Shown here: piece after piece, positions 1-5,606 of the stretch | How positions within the stretch are numbered: the first letter of the stretch is position 1 | How the letters are laid out: each line of letters starts with the position of its first letter | Assembly (NCBI GenBank): GCA_025997455.1 | Contig: BNUP01000119.1 | Location: 1-6,597 of the forward strand | Length of the DNA stretch: 6,597 nucleotides | Reading direction: 5' to 3' | DNA from: Fibrobacterales bacterium | GTDB lineage: Bacteria > Fibrobacterota > Fibrobacteria > Fibrobacterales > Fibrobacteraceae | The notes under the pieces: model-generated | Told to the model about the DNA's origin: nothing | The model's database searches: none | The model's input: the letters and a program-made list of their open reading frames with translations, nothing else | Made by a program: the position numbers and the translations under genes

Positions 1-459
1 GGTCGGGTGCAAAATTTAGTTGAGGTTTCGGTAAAATCATCTATCCCTGAACTTGCAATTGTGTATTTGGGAAACCTTGTAGGAACTGTTGCCGTTGGGA
101 CTTTAATTGCATTTTCGGGCAAAGCACAGGCGATTGCAAAGGTAGAGGAACTCGCTTACTATAAATTGAATCTGCCGCTTTTACAAGTTTTGGTGCTTTC
201 GATTTTTTGCGGAGTTATGATGTTTGTCGCAGTTACGGGTTTCAAAAAAATAGAAGACCCCGTGGGAAAACATTTGGCAATTGTGCTGCCGGTTATGGTT
301 TTTATATTATCGGGTTTTGAACATTCAATAGCGGATTTATTTTATTTCACCGCAGGACACGCGTGGAGTATTGCCGCCGTGAAGTTTAGCGCAGTTGCCG
401 CTGTGGGAAATTTGATTGGCGGTTGTTTTGTGCCTCTATTCTCTAAAAGGAATCTCTAA
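1..459 (+). CDS. Formate/nitrite transporter family protein (FNT), C-terminal half, 5' end outside window
   Basis: The reading frame is open from base 1 (Gly-Arg precede the GTG at 7), so the gene begins upstream and this GTG is probably internal. About 152 residues are visible; FNT channels are usually about 250-290, so roughly the last 55% is here. FNT proteins are pentameric inner-membrane channels for formate, nitrite, hydrosulfide or similar small anions. The diagnostic segment is GFEHSIADLFYF, with the Glu-His pair at residues 105-106 counted from the GTG; this His corresponds to the conserved central pore histidine of FocA. Other family traits are the hydrophobic stretch with YLGNLVG near residues 20-26, the IFCGVMMF helix near 66-73, and a final GNLIGGCFVP helix. 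Substrate cannot be decided from this half. The last codons lie inside the first hairpin of element A, and the gene converges on the PorV-like gene. Confidence 0.9.
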   Translation, partial: GRVQNLVEVSVKSSIPELAIVYLGNLVGTVAVGTLIAFSGKAQAIAKVEELAYYKLNLPLLQVLVLSIFCGVMMFVAVTGFKKIEDPVGKHLAIVLPVMVFILSGFEHSIADLFYFTAGHAWSIAAVKFSAVAAVGNLIGGCFVPLFSKRNL

Positions 460-504
460 AAACTCTCTTTGTAACACAATTCCACAGATTTGAGTTTTTA
501 GAGA
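453..504. repeat. Inverted repeat IR1 of element A, overlapping the FNT stop codon
   Basis: Arms TCTCTAAAAACTC (453-465) and GAGTTTTTAGAGA (492-504) pair perfectly over 13 bp around a 26-base loop. The FNT stop codon TAA (457-459) lies in the left arm. The stem is AT-rich with a long loop and no following T-run on the plus strand, so terminator function is only a possibility. Confidence 0.85.
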
Positions 505-506
505 CG

Positions 507-592
507 ACGGTGAACACGCATAAAATACACTCTCTCATAGTTCGCCCGTGACGGCGAACCTACATAAATAAATGTTTTATCGATTCGCCAAT
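507..592 (+). repeat. Tandem pair of about 43-base central units within element A
   Basis: Unit 1 (507-549) and unit 2 (550-592) share GACGGYGAAC at the start, a CATAAA(A/T) motif about 12 bases later, and TTCGCC near the end. At their junction, GTTCGCC (540-546) and GGCGAAC (553-559) also form a 7-bp palindrome, so alternative pairings exist. Element B has only one such unit, at about 1767-1811. The units are degenerate, so the duplication is not recent. Confidence 0.65.
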
Positions 593-597
593 GTCGC

Positions 598-644
598 TTG
601 TTAAATGATGATTAACTCCTACTTATTTAATCATCATTTAACAA
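598..644. repeat. Inverted repeat IR2 of element A, overlapping the PorV-like stop codon
   Basis: Arms TTGTTAAATGATGATTAA (598-615) and its perfect reverse complement (627-644) form an 18-bp stem with an 11-base loop. The PorV-like stop codon TGA (634-636, minus) and its last two sense codons lie in the right arm. Read on the minus strand the stem is followed by AAGCGAC, not a T-run, so it is at best a non-canonical terminator. Confidence 0.85.
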
Positions 645-1728
645 AGCAACTAATCGAAATTCTGTGAACCGCCGCTAATTCGGGATGTTTTTGATACGCA
701 TAGTCGGCTTGCAGCCACGAGGTTGGCGTTATTCCCGCGCCAAGTGTGAGACTTTCCGTCTCACGAAAACTCACCAATCCCGCCCTTAAAGAAAAGTGAA
801 AATTCGTCTCAAATTCCAAACCAGCACCGCTCGATAAAAACCAATTACCAGCATTTTTCCAAATTCTCGTTTCGTGCTCGGATTCGGAATGCAATAATCC
901 CGTGCTTTGAAAGTAAGCATTTAATTTCCCGTAGAAATACGGAAACGGTTCGGAGAACTTAAATGCTATTTGCGTTTCGGGCGAGGAATATTCAAAATAC
1001 CCGCTCTCCCATTTAACCGCCGATGCGGTAAAACCCTTCACCACTGCAGACACGGCAAATCGCGGCGAAAATTCATAACCTCCCGCCACATCGGAGCGAA
1101 ACCCCCACCCGCTTTGGTCTATTGAGCGATGCAACAAATGCAAGGCAAAGGCAAAATTCCACTGCCCAAAACTCCGCCCCCACGCACTTGTAAAGAGATA
1201 ATCCGCAATATTCAGCGTATTGTAATTATCGCCTTCCGGCAAAGGGTCGCCTTCTTTAATATAGGGAATATCACTTGCACCAAAACGAGACATTGCAAAA
1301 GCGAGCGTTCCTGCTGAGCAATATCCCTCCTTTTTTGATGACACATTAACTGCATAATCAAAACTCCCCCCGATTTTTCCGCCGCCCTCTGCCTCGCCGC
1401 CAGACAATTCAGAAGGGGGACATCTCCCGCCCAAAGGCAAAGCCATAGTCACGCCGTTATATGCACTCCCTTCAAAGTAAGAGTTATGCGAAAATGCAAT
1501 TGCCAATTTTTCAAAATCCGCAAGTTGCAGGGAATTTTGCACTAATGAAGGTAAATCATTTTGCACGGGCAACGCCGCACTTCCAAGACCTGCAGACTTT
1601 GCTCCCTGCACGGCATTCAGGGAATTATTCGCCCCAACCACGCGCTCGGCATTAGAAAAAGCAAAAAAACAGAAAATCAAAAAAAAGAAAGGCACAAGAA
1701 AAATATAGTAATCTCCGAAGAACTCCAC
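634..1728 (-). CDS. PorV/UPF0164-like outer-membrane beta-barrel protein with signal peptide
   Basis: The 364-residue product has a very hydrophobic, Phe-rich leader (about residues 9-25) ending SNA-E, which suggests signal peptidase I cleavage after Ala27. Residues 42-74 (GAKSAGLGSA, then NDLPSLVQNSLQLADFEK) resemble the GMGGA...NPAGLA region that opens PorV/PorQ/UPF0164 barrels. Alternating aromatic and glycine strands follow (e.g. 217-233, 299-320, 328-346), and the end HRISISCF fits the terminal strand. Family members sit in the outer membrane; some serve type IX secretion, but no such partner is visible here. Oddities: the start is GTG, the first in-frame start after a TAA nine bases upstream; there is no clear Shine-Dalgarno; the leader has acidic rather than basic N-terminal residues; and residues 100-121 are Gly-rich with Cys103. 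First and last codons lie inside elements B and A. Family assignment is moderate; barrel fate is likely. Confidence 0.7.
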   Translation of the reverse strand: MEFFGDYYIFLVPFFFLIFCFFAFSNAERVVGANNSLNAVQGAKSAGLGSAALPVQNDLPSLVQNSLQLADFEKLAIAFSHNSYFEGSAYNGVTMALPLGGRCPPSELSGGEAEGGGKIGGSFDYAVNVSSKKEGYCSAGTLAFAMSRFGASDIPYIKEGDPLPEGDNYNTLNIADYLFTSAWGRSFGQWNFAFALHLLHRSIDQSGWGFRSDVAGGYEFSPRFAVSAVVKGFTASAVKWESGYFEYSSPETQIAFKFSEPFPYFYGKLNAYFQSTGLLHSESEHETRIWKNAGNWFLSSGAGLEFETNFHFSLRAGLVSFRETESLTLGAGITPTSWLQADYAYQKHPELAAVHRISISCFVK

Positions 1729-1764
1729 AAAACTTTATCTCATAAAACAGGAGTTCTTCGGAGA
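1712..1764. repeat. Inverted repeat IR1 of element B, overlapping the PorV-like start codon
   Basis: Arms TCTCCGAAGAACTCC (1712-1726) and its perfect reverse complement (1750-1764) form a 15-bp stem with a 23-base loop. On the minus strand the GTG start (1728-1726) sits at the loop-stem junction, the first codons (Glu-Phe-Phe-Gly-Asp) are in the stem, and the ribosome-binding region is in the loop. The stem could therefore influence translation initiation. Confidence 0.85.
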
Positions 1765-1817
1765 CGACGGCGAACGGCTCAAATTTGCATAAAAACCCCG
1801 TTCGTCCATGTCGCTTT

Positions 1818-1856
1818 TAAGCACGGACTAACTCTTCACAAGTTAGTCCGTGCTTA
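1818..1856. repeat. Inverted repeat IR2 of element B, downstream of the rhomboid gene
   Basis: The 16-bp perfect stem pairs 1818-1833 with 1841-1856 around a 7-base loop (CTTCACA). It begins seven bases after the rhomboid stop codon on the minus strand. It is a strong GC-containing hairpin followed by AAGCGAC rather than a T-run, so it may attenuate or protect the 3' end of the glgB-rhomboid transcript without being a classic terminator. Confidence 0.85.
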
Positions 1857-1863
1857 CTTTAAG

Positions 1864-2718
1864 TTACCCTTTCTTATTCTGTTGCCCGAACCATTGCAGG
1901 TAATCGCGTTCCTCTTCATTTAGCGATTGCAAGCCCTGTCTATTTATTTTATCTAAAATCTCGTTCAATCGTTCTTCTTTCTGGTTTGAATTTCCTCTAT
2001 AAACTTCCCCGCTCAAAGGCACATTCCCGCGTTTCGCCTTTTCGGACTTCTCCGCATTTTTCTTAAAAAACTCCTGCGAGTAATGCTGTTGCTTTCCGCT
2101 TTGCTCCAAATTAAAAATCGACCGCAGAGAAAAGTTTTTCTGCCAAAAAAGCATAAACAAAAAGCCGCTCAAAACACCGCCCAAATGAGTAAAATGTGCA
2201 ATGTTATCACCGCTGTTCGACATAAACAAATCGATTGCGATAAATATCCAAATCGCATGTTTAATTTTCATAGGTATAATAAAAAACATCAAAATAACCC
2301 GTTCGGGAAATAAAAACGAATATGCCACCATAACCCCGAATAGTGCACCGCTCGCGCCTATAATCGGCGAATCTCCCATAAATCCGAATAGATAAAAGGG
2401 AACGCTGAAAACGCCCGCAAACACACCAGAAACTAAATATAGAGCGGTAAAATTCCCCTCGCCGAGTGTCTCTACAACTTCTACCGAAAACATCCAAAAC
2501 ATAAGCATATTAAAAAGTATATGCATAAAATTTATGTGTATAAAAGCATAACTCAAAAATCGCCATAATTCGGTGTAATGACTTGGTCGCAGAGAACCAT
2601 AGACGAGTTCAAAATATCTGAAATCAGACACCCAAGACAGCAGATAAATTGCCGCGTTCAACAGCAAAATCACCTGCATTACCTTGGGCAATTGCTTAAA
2701 AGACGGCAATCCGAGCAT
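1864..2718 (-). CDS. Rhomboid family intramembrane serine protease
   Basis: The 284-residue protein has about six membrane segments in residues 13-195, the rhomboid core. The catalytic dyad is visible: Ser123 in GASGALFG and His178 in AHFTHLGG. His66 and Asn70 in HINFMHILFN match the oxyanion-hole pair of E. coli GlpG (His150/Asn154). Rhomboids cleave membrane proteins within or next to their transmembrane helices; the substrate here is unknown. After the core lies a charged tail of about 90 residues. Its end (LNEILDKINRQGLQSLNEEE, residues 241-260, then RDYL) resembles the short helical motif ending many bacterial rhomboids. The ATG directly follows the glgB TAA with no spacer, and the Shine-Dalgarno-like AAGAAGG lies inside the last glgB codons, five bases before the ATG. 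That suggests one mRNA and translational coupling. Confidence 0.92.
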   Translation of the reverse strand: MLGLPSFKQLPKVMQVILLLNAAIYLLSWVSDFRYFELVYGSLRPSHYTELWRFLSYAFIHINFMHILFNMLMFWMFSVEVVETLGEGNFTALYLVSGVFAGVFSVPFYLFGFMGDSPIIGASGALFGVMVAYSFLFPERVILMFFIIPMKIKHAIWIFIAIDLFMSNSGDNIAHFTHLGGVLSGFLFMLFWQKNFSLRSIFNLEQSGKQQHYSQEFFKKNAEKSEKAKRGNVPLSGEVYRGNSNQKEERLNEILDKINRQGLQSLNEEERDYLQWFGQQNKKG

Positions 2719-4998
2719 TTAAACCTTCTTCAAATACACTGCTCCCAAAGGAGGCAGGTTCAAGTCTAAACTATGCGGACGACCGTGTGCTTCAATGTTT
2801 TTTGTCCAAACTTCACCGGCATTACCGAGATTACTGCCGCCCCACAAAGCGGAATCTGAGTTGAAAATTTCAACCCATTTTCCTTCTAAAGGTGCACCTA
2901 CGCGATAAGGAGTTCTCGGCACCGGAGTAAAGTTAAAGGCACACAAAATCACCTCGCCCTTTGCACTCCTGCGGGCAAATACAATGGTAGAATTATCCAC
3001 ATCATCGCAACTAATCCACTCAAATCCTTCCCAATGGTGGTCTATTTCCCACAAAGCAGATTCATTTTTGTAGATCGCCCCCAAAGACCTCATCATATCG
3101 TGCAGAGTTTTATGAACTTCATAGCCGAGCAAATGCCAATCCAAAGAGTGTTCCTCGCTCCATTCAACTCCCTGCCCGAACTCGCTCCCCATAAACAGCA
3201 ACTTCTTTCCCGGATGTGCATACATATAAGAATACGCAAGGCGCAAGTTAGCGAACTGTTGCCAACAATCACCCGGCATTTTGGAAAGCATACTCCCTTT
3301 TCCGTGAACCACCTCGTCGTGACTCAAAACCAAAATGAAATTCTCGGAATACGCGTAAATCATACTGAAAGTTAAATTGTGGTGATGGTATCTGCGATGA
3401 ACCGGTTCTTTTGACATATAAGTTAAAAAATCATTCATCCAACCCATATTCCACTTGTAATGAAAACCTAAGCCCCCCTGTTCGGGCGGTTTTGTGATAG
3501 CGGCAAAACTCGTAGATTCCTCCGCTATTAAAATTGCGTGCGGGGTGACTTTTCCCATTATAGAATTGAGATGTTTCAAAAATTGAATCGTGTCGTAATT
3601 GACATTTCCGCCGTCTTTGTTCGGTATCCATTCCCCCGCATTTCTGCCGTAGTCCAAGTAGAGCATACTTGCAACCGCATCAACGCGCAAGCCGTCAATA
3701 TGAAATTCCTTTAACCAATACATCGCATTTGAGATTAAAAAATTTGCGACTTCCGTTCTGCCGTAATTGAAAATATAAGTGCCCCAATGCGGGTGTTCGC
3801 CCTGTCTTGGGTCGGCGTGTTCATAACAGGCACTGCCGTCGAATCGTCCGAGCGACTCGGCATTTTTTGGAAAGTGTGCAGGAACCCAATCTAATATGAT
3901 ACCAATATTATTTTGATGACATCTATCTACAAATCTGCGGAACTGGTCGGGTGTGCCATAGCGGCTTGTAGGTGCGTAATAACCGGTAACCTGATAACCC
4001 CAAGATTGATCCAAAGGGTGTTCCATAACCGGCATAAACTCAATGTGCGTGTAGCCCATATCTAAAATGTAAGGGATAAGCGAATCGCCGATTTCGTCCC
4101 AATTCAAAAACCGTTGCGGATTTGCCGGGTCGCGTTTCCACGAGCCTGCATGAACTTCATAAATATTCATAGGGCGACCGAAAACTTGTGTCGCGCTGTG
4201 AGTGCTCATATAAAGTTCGTCTTCCCATTTGTAGCCGTCTAAGTGAGTGACCACGCTTGCAGTGTTGGGTCTGAGTTCGCTGAATTTTGCAAGAGGGTCT
4301 TGCTTTTGAATCATATTTCCGGCGCGTGAATGAATCTCAAAGCGATAGTATTCGCCTTCTGCAATTTCGGGAATAAAAATTTCCCAAATACCGCTGTTCC
4401 CGCGAATGCGCATCTGATGCCTGTGTCCGTCCCAAGAATTGAAATTGCCTATAACGGCTACCGAGTTTGCATTTGGAGCCCACACCGAAAAGAGAACGCC
4501 TTTAATTCCCTCTTCCTCGTAAAAATTTGCACCGAGTTTGCGATAGAGTTCATAATGCACACCCTTACCCATAAGGTGCAGGTCAAAATCCGAGAGGACG
4601 GGAGCAAATGCATACGGGTCTATTACGGAATAGTTGGCACCGTTTTCGAGTTCAATATTCAGTCGATAAATAAAATGCTTAAACGGAGTCTCTATTTGCG
4701 CCTCAAAAAAGCCCGAATCACCCAATTTTTCAAATTCAAATTTTTTCCCTTTGATATCCGAAGTTACAGCCTCGCCGATAATAGCCTTTGCACCGAGCAA
4801 AAATACTCTAACGCTGATTTTCTTTCCCTCGTCTATGGGGTGCAAACCCAAAATTGAAAAAGGATCCGCACATTGAAAATCGTTCAAAACTTGCATTTCT
4901 TTGGGCTTAACGGTTGTCCATTTTAGCCATGCGGGAGCGGTTTCTTTTTTTGCCTTCTTTGGTGTAATCTCAGACATAGCAACTTTTGCTTCTTTCAT
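2719..4998 (-). CDS. glgB: 1,4-alpha-glucan branching enzyme (EC 2.4.1.18)
   Basis: GlgB cuts alpha-1,4-glucan chains and rejoins them through alpha-1,6 bonds, making the branches of glycogen in the cytoplasm. The 759 residues cover the full long-form architecture: an N-terminal beta module (about 35-135), a CBM48 module (about 160-250; YRKLGANFYEEEGIKGVLFS opens it), the GH13 barrel (about 275-625) and a C-terminal beta domain (about 645-757). All GH13 motifs are intact: DWVPAHFP (370-377), GLRVDAVASM with nucleophile Asp440, IAEEST with acid/base Glu493, and LSHDEVVHGKGSM with Asp561. The start at 4998 is chosen because GGAG lies eight bases upstream; Met8 lacks such a site. The first 30 or so residues are Lys/Ala-rich and probably flexible. 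No other glycogen gene is in the window, so pathway context is missing, but identity is secure. Confidence 0.98.
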   Translation of the reverse strand: MKEAKVAMSEITPKKAKKETAPAWLKWTTVKPKEMQVLNDFQCADPFSILGLHPIDEGKKISVRVFLLGAKAIIGEAVTSDIKGKKFEFEKLGDSGFFEAQIETPFKHFIYRLNIELENGANYSVIDPYAFAPVLSDFDLHLMGKGVHYELYRKLGANFYEEEGIKGVLFSVWAPNANSVAVIGNFNSWDGHRHQMRIRGNSGIWEIFIPEIAEGEYYRFEIHSRAGNMIQKQDPLAKFSELRPNTASVVTHLDGYKWEDELYMSTHSATQVFGRPMNIYEVHAGSWKRDPANPQRFLNWDEIGDSLIPYILDMGYTHIEFMPVMEHPLDQSWGYQVTGYYAPTSRYGTPDQFRRFVDRCHQNNIGIILDWVPAHFPKNAESLGRFDGSACYEHADPRQGEHPHWGTYIFNYGRTEVANFLISNAMYWLKEFHIDGLRVDAVASMLYLDYGRNAGEWIPNKDGGNVNYDTIQFLKHLNSIMGKVTPHAILIAEESTSFAAITKPPEQGGLGFHYKWNMGWMNDFLTYMSKEPVHRRYHHHNLTFSMIYAYSENFILVLSHDEVVHGKGSMLSKMPGDCWQQFANLRLAYSYMYAHPGKKLLFMGSEFGQGVEWSEEHSLDWHLLGYEVHKTLHDMMRSLGAIYKNESALWEIDHHWEGFEWISCDDVDNSTIVFARRSAKGEVILCAFNFTPVPRTPYRVGAPLEGKWVEIFNSDSALWGGSNLGNAGEVWTKNIEAHGRPHSLDLNLPPLGAVYLKKV
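2724..2730 (-). promoter_or_regulatory. Shine-Dalgarno-like site of the rhomboid gene, inside glgB
   Basis: AAGAAGG on the minus strand encodes the last Lys codons of glgB and sits five bases before the rhomboid ATG. Because the site is inside the upstream gene and TAA abuts ATG, terminating ribosomes probably reinitiate here. Confidence 0.6.
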
Positions 4999-5006
4999 AG
5001 GTAAGT

Positions 5007-5010
5007 CTCC
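5007..5010 (-). promoter_or_regulatory. Shine-Dalgarno site of glgB
   Basis: GGAG on the minus strand lies eight bases before the ATG at 4998 and decides that start over the internal Met at codon 8. Upstream of it the leader is almost free of G, so the site stands in an open, pyrimidine-rich stretch. Confidence 0.75.
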
Positions 5011-5104
5011 ATTTGAAGGGTAAGGTAGAAAAAAGTTGAGAGAGTAAAGTTGAAAGTGTAAAGTGGGGAAGAGGGAGAAGAGTAGAGAGTAGAGTTAAGA
5101 AGAA
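5011..5104. repeat. C-free purine-rich tract with short degenerate tandem repeats
   Basis: All 94 bases contain no C on the plus strand, so the glgB leader strand has no G here. It contains short repeats: GTAAAGT at 5044-5050 and 5058-5064 (period 14) and AGTAGAG in tandem at 5081-5087 and 5088-5094. Such tracts can arise by replication slippage. As an mRNA leader it would be an unstructured C/U-rich stretch. Confidence 0.7.
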
Positions 5105-5107
5105 CTC

Positions 5108-5136
5108 GTCATTCTGTGCGACCGTTGCAGAATCCA
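5108..5136. repeat. Divergent REP-like palindrome (GTCATTCTG...CAGAATCCA)
   Basis: ATTCTG (5111-5116) pairs with CAGAAT (5128-5133), extendable by two G-T pairs. The flanks CGTC...CCA match the copies near 5360 and 5382. CTCGTCATTC occurs both at 5105-5114 and 5357-5366. Interspersed repeats of the form GTCATTC...GAATCCA are common in many bacterial genomes, from general knowledge. Confidence 0.55.
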
Positions 5137-5207
5137 CAATGAGGTATGCATAATATGGGGCGTTCTATCCACACCGCGTTCCCTTGTTAATTTTACTTTG
5201 CATTGCA

Positions 5208-5241
5208 GGGTGGGGTATAGGGTGTGGCGTGTGGGGTGTGG
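5208..5241 (+). repeat. G-rich degenerate repeat with G-quadruplex potential
   Basis: Four G-runs of three or four bases lie at 5208-5210, 5212-5215, 5220-5222 and 5233-5236, separated by loops of 1, 4 and 10 bases. The stretch is a degenerate GGTGTGG-type repeat. It could form a G-quadruplex on the plus strand, although the long third loop weakens this. Confidence 0.4.
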
Positions 5242-5359
5242 AGAACTCGGCAGTGCAGACGGGACACCAAGCCGATAGGCGACTGGGCAGACTAACTTAT
5301 TTCTTTCTTTTCTGCCAATCCAAAAAATGCAATGATAAATTTCAATTGCATCCATCCTC

Positions 5360-5370
5360 GTCATTCCCGC
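5360..5370. repeat. Half copy of the REP-like palindrome
   Basis: GTCATTCCCGC repeats the left arm of the full palindrome that starts 22 bases further right, but is followed by ACCCCCC instead of the right arm. It appears to be a truncated copy in the same orientation. Confidence 0.5.
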
Positions 5371-5381
5371 ACCCCCCTCAT

Positions 5382-5406
5382 GTCATTCCCGCGCAGGCGG
5401 GAATCC
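5382..5406. repeat. REP-like palindrome (GTCATTCCCGC GCAG GCGGGAATCC)
   Basis: The arms ATTCCCGC (5385-5392) and GCGGGAAT (5397-5404) pair perfectly over 8 bp with a GCAG loop. The core ATTCCC-N8-GGGAAT equals the form described for the neisserial dRS3 repeat, and similar palindromes are widespread in unrelated genomes, so it does not identify the organism. Confidence 0.75.
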
Positions 5407-5577
5407 AAACTCTGTATTGCTACCGTAGAGAAATGAAATGAGTCAGATTATCATAGACTCGCCCCTGAATTTGCTGTACCTCTGGTAGAGCGAAACATTA
5501 CAAAATTAATACCCCGCCAAATGTTGTGTTATAGGGCTTATCGATTCCAATTTTTCCTTGAGAGCATCCATGTCTCA

Positions 5578-5606
5578 AATATAGAAACATATTGCCCGCC
5601 TGTCAA
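5578..5606 (-). promoter_or_regulatory. Near-consensus sigma-70-type promoter, facing left
   Basis: On the minus strand TTGACA (5606-5601) is followed after exactly 17 bases by TATATT (5583-5578). This is a perfect -35 and a -10 with one mismatch to TATAAT. The predicted start site would fall near 5571, pointing toward glgB more than 570 bases away. An ATG at 5571-5569 opens a 21-codon frame (stop 5508-5506), which would be leaderless. Whether it drives a small RNA, that tiny frame or a long glgB leader cannot be told. Confidence 0.5.

Larger units (their letters stand above)
453..644 (+). repeat. Structured repeat element A (two terminal hairpins, two central units)
   Basis: This 192-base element fills the gap between the convergent FNT and PorV-like genes. 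In order it has: a 13-bp inverted repeat (453-465 with 492-504); the block GAGACGACGGTGAAC (501-515); a central unit in which GGTGAAC (509-515) can pair with GTTCGCC (540-546); a second central unit beginning GACGGCGAAC (550-559) that can pair with TTCGCC (584-589); the block ATGTCGCTT (591-599); and an 18-bp inverted repeat (598-615 with 627-644). The same order and blocks recur in element B at 1712-1856, in the same orientation. Neither terminal hairpin is followed by a U-tract, so it is not a classic intrinsic terminator, though it may stop transcription between convergent genes. I do not recognise the family. A repeat family, a MITE-like element or a structured RNA are all possible. Confidence 0.8.
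1712..1856 (+). repeat. Structured repeat element B (two terminal hairpins, one central unit)
   Basis: This is a 145-base second copy of element A. It has a 15-bp inverted repeat (1712-1726 with 1750-1764), the block GAGACGACGGCGAAC (1761-1775, one mismatch to A), a central hairpin in which 1769-1777 pairs with 1798-1806 (nine pairs, one G-U) around a loop containing GCATAAAA, the block TTCGTCCATGTCGCTT (1801-1816, 14 of 16 matching A), and a 16-bp inverted repeat (1818-1833 with 1841-1856). It fills the gap between the rhomboid and PorV-like genes, both on the minus strand. Its left hairpin includes the PorV-like start codon. If transcribed with the rhomboid gene, the RNA would carry the reverse complement, which folds equally well. 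Confidence 0.8.

Noticed and set aside
507..592. Short repeats separated by about 24-base variable stretches, resembling a minimal CRISPR array
   Set aside because: Only two degenerate units, the variable parts share CATAAA, and no cas genes are present. It is better explained as the central modules of element A.
600..642. Integron attC-like ends: GTTAAAT (600-606) and ATTTAAC (636-642) fit GTTRRRY and RYYYAAC, and the gene is flanked like a cassette
   Set aside because: In attC sites RYYYAAC comes first and GTTRRRY last on the same strand; here the order is reversed on both strands. Element B lacks these motifs, and no integrase is in the window.
598..644. Classic Rho-independent terminator at the strong hairpins of elements A and B
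   Set aside because: Neither strand has a T-run directly after the stems, so only non-canonical termination can be suggested.
1129..1923. Plus-strand open frames inside the PorV-like and rhomboid region (1129-1317, 1461-1655, 1561-1923)
   Set aside because: They are antisense shadows of well-supported minus-strand genes and show no family features.
5095..5441. Two overlapping open frames (5095-5364 minus and 5184-5441 plus)
   Set aside because: They run antisense to each other across REP-like and G-rich repeats, show no recognisable domain, and have compositions expected from repeat DNA.
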